Of a stretch of DNA of 58,960 bases, positions 54,168-58,960 are shown in pieces. The stretch is from Rhodospirillaceae bacterium (GTDB lineage: Bacteria > Pseudomonadota > Alphaproteobacteria > Rhodospirillales > Rhodospirillaceae): contig JAQWQC010000012.1 in the NCBI GenBank assembly GCA_029245025.1, positions 1 through 58,960 of the forward strand. The letters run 5' to 3'. The notes beneath the pieces are model-generated. The model was not told the origin of the DNA and did not search any database. It saw only the letters and a program-made list of their open reading frames with translations. Position numbers and translations under genes: made by a program. Position 1 is the stretch's first letter. Each line of letters opens with the position of its first letter.

Positions 54168-54794
54168 ATGAGTGACGAAGGTCAACAAGAACCTTCGATG
54201 GAGGAGATTCTAGCCTCCATTAGAAAGATTCTATCTGAAGATGAGGAAGAAGGTGGGGAAGAGGACGCTGCTGAAGCTGAGCCTAAGCAAGCTGCTGAGC
54301 CCGAGCCCAAGCCTGAAGAGGATGACAGTCCCGACCTCACGGCCATGCTGGCCGAGAGCGATGAAGACGGCGAAGCTGCTTTTGCTGAACCCGAGGAAGC
54401 CTTAGCTGAGCCGACGTCCTTCGAGCTCCCAGATGAGATGATTTTTACAGAAGAAGTGCCGGATCCAGAACCTTCTCCGGAGGCTGAACAACAATCAACA
54501 CCTCCTCCGCCACAACCTTTGGACGAACAGCCATACCAGACCTATGGACAAGAAGGCATCGTGGCGGACAAAGTCGAACAAGTGGCTGGGGAGCATATTG
54601 CTCAATTGGCCCAAGCCGTAGCTCAAGAGCGGGCCCTGACCATTGGGAACCAAGGCATCACGCTTGAACAGCTCGTGCGTGAGATCTGTACGCCGATCCT
54701 CAAGCAATGGCTAGACCACAACTTGCCACACATGGTGGAACGTATTGTACGTCAAGAAGTTGAGCGTATCGTGAGCCGGTCTGAGCGAATGTAA
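54168..54794 (+). CDS. popZ: PopZ polar organising protein (DUF2497)
   Basis: 208 residues. N-terminal EPSMEEILASIRKILSEDEEE (residues 8-28), a long Glu/Pro-rich disordered middle (about 29-125), and a C-terminal helical domain LVREICTPILKQWLDHNLPHMVERIV. This three-part layout is the hallmark of PopZ, which forms a polar matrix anchoring the chromosome origin by binding ParB in Caulobacter and relatives. The N-terminal helix is the client-binding region and the C-terminus drives self-assembly. Confidence 0.93.
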   Translation: MSDEGQQEPSMEEILASIRKILSEDEEEGGEEDAAEAEPKQAAEPEPKPEEDDSPDLTAMLAESDEDGEAAFAEPEEALAEPTSFELPDEMIFTEEVPDPEPSPEAEQQSTPPPPQPLDEQPYQTYGQEGIVADKVEQVAGEHIAQLAQAVAQERALTIGNQGITLEQLVREICTPILKQWLDHNLPHMVERIVRQEVERIVSRSERM

Positions 54795-54797
54795 TTT

Positions 54798-54816
54798 CTT
54801 AAGTTATAAACTTAAG
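54798..54816. terminator. AT-rich dyad between convergent popZ and IclR genes
   Basis: CTTAAGTT-ATA-AACTTAAG, 8-base perfect arms, followed by T/A-rich bases on both sides. It lies right after the popZ stop and before the IclR stop. The stem is AT-rich and weak, so a terminator role is tentative. Confidence 0.45.
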
Positions 54817-54831
54817 TCTTTATAAAATAGG

Positions 54832-55599
54832 TTAAAAATCAACAATATTTGCGCTGATTTCCGCGGCGCTGTGCATCACCGTGTCAGAGAACTTTGCGGA
54901 CGCTTCTTTGACGCTGAGCGCCTTGACCGGAAACCGTATATCTAGGACTGCAAATACTTTTTCGTCTTTGAATATTGGGGCAGCCAAACTTGAGTGTCCT
55001 TTGTGGGGCATCTGATCGCAGTAAAAACCACGAGCTTTGATGTCATTTAACTGTTTGTCCATCAGTCTAGCGCTGAGGTCTACGTCATCAAGAACGTCGG
55101 GGTCATCTGACAATACAGCCTGAATCAAGGTCTGGCGCTGTTCAACACTGCAGTTGGCCAGATAAACGCGTCCACTGATCGACGTCACTAATGGGAATTT
55201 CAGACCAATCGGCGCGGGGCGCATGACCAGGGGGCTAAGCGCGTCCGTATCCCACATAACCTCCATATTTAAGCGGTTTGGGTTGGCAATGGTGACCGGC
55301 CACAAAATGTCGCGGCATAGGGCTTCCATCACTGGAACTGCATACAGCCTGAGCCAACTTGAGTGCCGCAGTCCATCCGTCAAGCTTAGGGATTTTTCGC
55401 CGACTTCAAAACGTTTGTCGGCTTGGCGCCGGACAACATATCCGAGGTCTTCCAGGACGAATAATATTCGAGAGACGGTCTGACGGGGCAGGCCTGCTGT
55501 TAAAGCGGCCTCAGAGATGGTCAACGGTCCCACGCGGCTGAGGGTGTGAAGTATGGTAAGCCCACGCTCAAGAGATCGAATGCTATAATTTTGAGACAT
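54832..55599 (-). CDS. IclR-family transcriptional regulator
   Basis: 255 residues. N-terminal winged HTH: RGLTILHTLSRVGPLTISEAALTAGLPRQTVSRILFVLEDLGYVVRR. The C-terminal effector-binding domain starts near residue 75 (LTDGLRHSSWLRLYAVPVMEAL) and ends in SAAEISANIV. IclR members bind small aromatic or organic acids and control catabolic genes. It is divergent from a TonB-dependent receptor, with two matching dyads in between that are likely its operator. Confidence 0.9.
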   Translation of the reverse strand: MSQNYSIRSLERGLTILHTLSRVGPLTISEAALTAGLPRQTVSRILFVLEDLGYVVRRQADKRFEVGEKSLSLTDGLRHSSWLRLYAVPVMEALCRDILWPVTIANPNRLNMEVMWDTDALSPLVMRPAPIGLKFPLVTSISGRVYLANCSVEQRQTLIQAVLSDDPDVLDDVDLSARLMDKQLNDIKARGFYCDQMPHKGHSSLAAPIFKDEKVFAVLDIRFPVKALSVKEASAKFSDTVMHSAAEISANIVDF

Positions 55600-55681
55600 A
55601 TTTAATTGTTTTTTGAATCGAATATTGTTGTGTGTTGTATCTAAGAAATAACAATTGGCCCATCAGACCCCAGTTAGATGC

Positions 55682-55696
55682 GCTCACTCAATGAGC
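55682..55696. promoter_or_regulatory. Operator-like dyad 1 in the IclR-TonB receptor gap
   Basis: GCTCA-CTCAA-TGAGC: perfect 5-base arms around 5 bases. Flanking bases match dyad 2, giving a common CGCTCA-N5-TGAGCA. The 337-base gap 55600-55936 also holds dyad 2 and another palindrome (55751-55766). Confidence 0.6.
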
Positions 55697-55719
55697 AATA
55701 AAGGGGGATTCTGACACGC

Positions 55720-55734
55720 GCTCATCTATTGAGC
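55720..55734. promoter_or_regulatory. Operator-like dyad 2 in the IclR-TonB receptor gap
   Basis: GCTCA-TCTAT-TGAGC, the same arms and flanks as dyad 1, centre to centre 38 bases. Tandem near-identical dyads next to an IclR gene are a typical operator pattern. Confidence 0.6.
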
Positions 55735-55750
55735 ACTGCTTTTACTAGGT

Positions 55751-55766
55751 GATGCAAATGTGCATC
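55751..55766. promoter_or_regulatory. Additional palindrome in the IclR-TonB receptor gap
   Basis: GATGCA-AATG-TGCATC, perfect 6-base arms, different from the two GCTCA dyads. It may be a site for another factor or part of the 5' leader of the receptor mRNA. Confidence 0.35.
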
Positions 55767-55936
55767 GGTTCAGCGAAAACATTATGATGACAATCTATTA
55801 GCGTTGTCTGTTGATAAAGACATTGGCATTTTAACGATATTCGTTCCATAGGTTGGACGACCGTACTTTCAATAGAACCGACCGGCGGGCAATTCAGCTC
55901 TGGCGGTTTATAGTAAGATCTAGGGGAGAGAACTGG

Positions 55937-58363
55937 ATGAAGACCCGTAACCTTTTATTGGCCTCTTTAATGGCTTCGGTGGCGTTGCCGGCCTCACAAG
56001 AAGCCTTCGCGCAGAGCCTGGCTCTCGAAGAAATCGTAGTTACCGCTCGTAAGCGTGACGAGAACATTTATGAAATTCCGGTTTCGGTATCTGCGTTTTC
56101 ACAAAACCAACTGGAGCGCGCTGGGGTCGATAACCCTGAAGAACTCTCTGCCTATGTCGCTGGCCTTCAGTTTGAAGGATCAACGGCAACAGGTGGTCGT
56201 GTAAACCCAGCCATTCGCTTCCGTGGCATGAACCAGCAGATCATTACACCGTCGACACAGGTTGGCGCGTTGTTCTGGGATGGCTCTTACGTCGGTGCCG
56301 GTGGAGGCTTCCTGCCCCTCGGTGATGTTGAGCGTGTTGAGGTGATTAAAGGACCTCAGACTGCCTACTTTGGCCGTAACACGTTTACTGGTGCTGTGAA
56401 TATCATCCCTAAGCTTCCTGGCGATGAATGGGAAGGTGACATTTCTCTCGAGTATTCCCCGTCACAAGCCAGCGAATACAAAATTGATGCCGGCATTGGT
56501 GGACCGATCACTGACAAAGTTGGTGTTCGTGTCTGGGCTGGCTACGAAAAAGACGGTGGTGACTTTAAGACTCAAGACGGCACACCGTACGCCGTATTCA
56601 AAGATACTTCAGTGAGTGGTACATTGGTTGCCGAGCCTTCTGAAGACCTAACTTTGAAATTTACTGGTTACTATACCAGCGCCGATGATAACGGCACCTC
56701 CATTGGTGTTGACTCCTCTCTAGTCGGCTCTGCTGCTGGCGCTTGTAACCAAACTTACAGCGGTGAGTATTTGAACGTGGCAACCGGCGCGCGGACACCG
56801 TTCACGCGGGATCTAAGTACGCTACCTTTCACTACGTTCTGTGGCGAATACCCCGATGGTGAATTTCTAGTAGCTCCCGTAACGGTGAACCCCATTGCGG
56901 CAAACACGGTTTCATTCTTTCAATCGCGCTTGCTTTCGCTGACAAACCTTCATCCCCTGTTGGATAAATACAGCATTTTGCGCCAGCCGGGTGGTGATGA
57001 GTTAGGCGGTCGTAACCGGACCTATCGTTTGCAGTTTAGTGGCGATTACGATTTAGGTGATCACACGTTGTCCTGGCAGACCTCACGCGCCAATACGGGT
57101 ACCGTTGATGTCCGTGATTTCCGCTTTGGTATTCCAAATATTCCCGGCCAAGTGCTTCTTCTCGGAAACAACATCAGGCTGAGAGAAACCTATTACGAAG
57201 CGCGTATCTCATCTTCTGAAGATCAACGCTTGCGCTATCTCTTGGGTGTGAGCGATTACTCCATGCATTATCGCCTCGGTAATGCTCCGGTCAATGCAAC
57301 CCAGGTCGCCACTGGCGCAGGAGCCACGATCGACTTCCAGAACAATAAAACTTTCGCCATTTTCGGTTCCGTCGACTATGACATTACCGATAATCTGACG
57401 GCGTCTGTTGAATTGCGCTACACGGATGAAGAGTCGCTCACCTTAAGACAGGGTAACCCAGGTCTGGATTGTTCAAACGCAGCCTTGTCCTGTGATGCTC
57501 TCAACGAGTATGACGACTTCATTCCCCGTGTGATCTTGAGCTACACACCATTTGAAGGGGCGACGACCTATGCCAGTTACTCCTATAGTTCCTTGCTAGG
57601 TGTTGCGACTCAGGCCGGCTTCGTCAGCAGTGTTGTTCCGAACGTTATCCCGCCGAACCAAGTTTCTGTGATCGGTGAATTTACTGCTCCGCAAGAAAAC
57701 GAGCAGTGGGAAATGGGTTGGAAACAGCAGGGTGACAACTGGGCCTTCACTTTGGCAGCCTTCTACGCAGACTGGAAAAACCAACCTTTGGCCTCAGTTG
57801 TGTTGTTGCCAGCTGGTGGAACGACCTCATTCCGCGCTGCAGGTGATTCAGATTACCTCGGCTTTGACCTTGAGTTCACAGCAGCACCGACCGATTGGTT
57901 GACCCTAGAAGGCACGGTGGCCTACGTAGACGGTGAGATGACATCTTTCTCATCACGTGGATCCAATGAGTCTGTCGTTCTTGGTTCGGGATCTTTGTCA
58001 GTTGTTAACGATGGCAATAAGCCGCGTAACATTCCGTCATGGACAACCTCTTTGAGCCCGACAATCTTGGGTGAAGTGGGTGATCGTCAGTGGTTCATCC
58101 GCACAGACTTCCTTTACCGCGGTGCGATTTGGGCGGACTACTCAGAGTTCAACCGTCAAGGCAGTCAATTCTTGATCAACGCCCGCGCAGGGATTGATCT
58201 GTTCGACAACAGCCGGATCGAAATCTACGGCAAGAACCTGACCCAAGATAAGACCCTGGGTCTTAACGGTGGCACAACGTCAGGTCCTGGCGGCAACCGT
58301 AAGGTCTTTAACGAGCCTTACCAACGTCGTGAGTTTGGTGTCCGCTTGACCGCCGACTTCTAG
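55937..58363 (+). CDS. TonB-dependent outer-membrane receptor
   Basis: About 808 residues from the ATG at 55937, with GGGGAG about 9 bases upstream and a signal peptide (NLLLASLMASVALPASQEAFAQ); a longer frame from 55853 lacks this. The TonB box region LEEIVVTARKRDENI, the plug domain (IPVSVSAFSQNQLE to GRNTFTGAVNIIPKLP) and a 22-strand barrel ending in the terminal Phe (RREFGVRLTADF) are visible. Imports siderophores, vitamins or other large or scarce substrates with TonB energy. Control by the divergent IclR protein suggests an organic substrate rather than iron. Followed by a strong terminator. Confidence 0.93.
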   Translation: MKTRNLLLASLMASVALPASQEAFAQSLALEEIVVTARKRDENIYEIPVSVSAFSQNQLERAGVDNPEELSAYVAGLQFEGSTATGGRVNPAIRFRGMNQQIITPSTQVGALFWDGSYVGAGGGFLPLGDVERVEVIKGPQTAYFGRNTFTGAVNIIPKLPGDEWEGDISLEYSPSQASEYKIDAGIGGPITDKVGVRVWAGYEKDGGDFKTQDGTPYAVFKDTSVSGTLVAEPSEDLTLKFTGYYTSADDNGTSIGVDSSLVGSAAGACNQTYSGEYLNVATGARTPFTRDLSTLPFTTFCGEYPDGEFLVAPVTVNPIAANTVSFFQSRLLSLTNLHPLLDKYSILRQPGGDELGGRNRTYRLQFSGDYDLGDHTLSWQTSRANTGTVDVRDFRFGIPNIPGQVLLLGNNIRLRETYYEARISSSEDQRLRYLLGVSDYSMHYRLGNAPVNATQVATGAGATIDFQNNKTFAIFGSVDYDITDNLTASVELRYTDEESLTLRQGNPGLDCSNAALSCDALNEYDDFIPRVILSYTPFEGATTYASYSYSSLLGVATQAGFVSSVVPNVIPPNQVSVIGEFTAPQENEQWEMGWKQQGDNWAFTLAAFYADWKNQPLASVVLLPAGGTTSFRAAGDSDYLGFDLEFTAAPTDWLTLEGTVAYVDGEMTSFSSRGSNESVVLGSGSLSVVNDGNKPRNIPSWTTSLSPTILGEVGDRQWFIRTDFLYRGAIWADYSEFNRQGSQFLINARAGIDLFDNSRIEIYGKNLTQDKTLGLNGGTTSGPGGNRKVFNEPYQRREFGVRLTADF

Positions 58364-58386
58364 ACTTCGTCCACATCAGTTAAATC

Positions 58387-58420
58387 AGAAGGCCGGTCGT
58401 GAGACCGGCCTTCTTTTTTT
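58387..58420 (+). terminator. Rho-independent terminator of the TonB receptor gene
   Basis: Twelve-base stem AGAAGGCCGGTC / GACCGGCCTTCT with loop GTGA, followed by six T. Confidence 0.95.
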
Positions 58421-58632
58421 GTGGGACTGGGGAGGGGTCCGTGTTGTGCAGTTCCCGCGATGAAAAAAAACATAAAGCTGAGATTTACAAAATACCTGCT
58501 CTAGGTTCATTATGTTTCTCCCCAGACCTGTTGATTGTTTATCGTTTTCAACTAGTTTCATCGTCTGTTTTGATGAGCTCGCGGCAACCGTTTATGAAGA
58601 AGCTGGTCGACGCCACTCCAACCTTTAAATAC
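58421..58632. other. Region without recognisable genes
   Basis: 212 bases after the terminator, AT-rich in part, no coding pattern or dyad of note on either strand. Confidence 0.5.
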
Positions 58633-58872
58633 TTAATATCGCTGCTTCTCCGGTATAACGCCCCGCACTCCACCAGTCGGGTCACCAACATCTCCTGAAC
58701 GTCGAGGAATTAGGTGTATGTGGCAATGATTTACCGTTTGCCCTGCGTCTTCACCAGTATTCACTCCCATATTGAACCCGGAAACCTGGCCGTCTTGTCC
58801 AACGTCCCCTTCCCCAGACCCCACAAACCCTGCCAGAGCTCTTACAATGTATGCACCTCGGAAATTTGTTCC
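58633..58872 (-). pseudogene. Truncated HIT-domain gene (C-terminal part only)
   Basis: The minus strand encodes the end of a histidine triad protein: GFNMGVNTGEDAGQTVN, HCHIHLIPRR (the His triad HxHxH), and GDVGDPTGGVRGVIPEKQRY at the C-terminus. The frame is open back to a TAA at 58873, leaving about 79 codons; the N-terminal half of a normal HIT domain (110-140 residues) is missing and no start with a ribosome site is found. HIT proteins hydrolyse or transfer nucleotides. Either the gene is broken or the sequence is wrong next to the repeat that follows. Confidence 0.7.
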
Positions 58873-58916
58873 TTAACCCCGGATCTTGTTATAAGGACTT
58901 GTATGGGGATTATATT

Positions 58917-58959
<43 letters not shown>

Positions 58960-58960
58960 A

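Noticed and set aside
58399-58698. 99-codon plus-strand frame after the TonB receptor
   Set aside because: Starts inside the transcription terminator and runs over the HIT fragment on the other strand; no coding pattern.

Overview
The window looks like chromosomal DNA of an alphaproteobacterium, probably free-living and possibly marine. The clade markers are a GcrA cell-cycle regulator, a PopZ/DUF2497 polar organiser, a DUF1491 protein and a PIMT-like methyltransferase directly upstream of a TolC gene. No transposase, integrase, phage gene or CRISPR array was seen. The left edge cuts a DUF1838 gene. The right edge runs into a (TC)n simple repeat next to a truncated HIT-domain gene, so it is probably a contig end.

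Layout. 1-7165: a Tat-exported nitrilase-fold hydrolase and DUF1838 protein, divergent from a Tat-exported aldo/keto reductase, then a histidine-rich membrane protein, a TLC/MFS-like carrier and two exported NAD(P)-binding SDR proteins. 7167-17197: YheT-type hydrolase, Mpo1-like membrane protein, a tripartite RND efflux locus (adaptor plus two permeases) and a c-type cytochrome. 17368-22701: hydrolase, FMN split-barrel protein, two NTF2-like proteins and three paralogous two-domain cupins. 22707-24619: queE, queC and queD for 7-deazaguanine/queuosine synthesis. 25067-35407: NmrA protein, medium-chain reductase, VOC protein, two overlapping Tat-exported flavin amine oxidases, a lipocalin-like unknown, a second nitrilase-fold protein lacking catalytic residues, a YdhR-like protein, a third NTF2-like protein and a GlcD-type FAD oxidase. 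35404-41326: an ABC exporter operon (ATPase, double-FtsX permease, HlyD adaptor) and a MATE pump. 41493-44234: DUF1491, orphan ModA, GcrA, metallo-beta-lactamase-fold hydrolase. 44243-51261: type I secretion ABC and HlyD genes, a CHASE2 class III cyclase and a TolC protein. 51384-54794: tRNA-Asn, tRNA-Cys, PIMT-like protein, TolC, PopZ. 54832-58363: an IclR regulator divergent from a TonB-dependent receptor, with paired operator-like dyads between them.

The most interesting part is the set of accessory enzymes at 1-7165, 17368-22701 and 25067-35407. They are made of repeated small families (cupin x3, NTF2-like x3, NmrA/SDR x3, nitrilase x2, flavin amine oxidase x2), six carry visible twin-arginine signals, and several are translationally coupled. 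They resemble a partly periplasmic catabolic or tailoring pathway that I cannot match to a described one. The substrate is unknown; the TonB receptor and efflux systems are possible but unproven partners.
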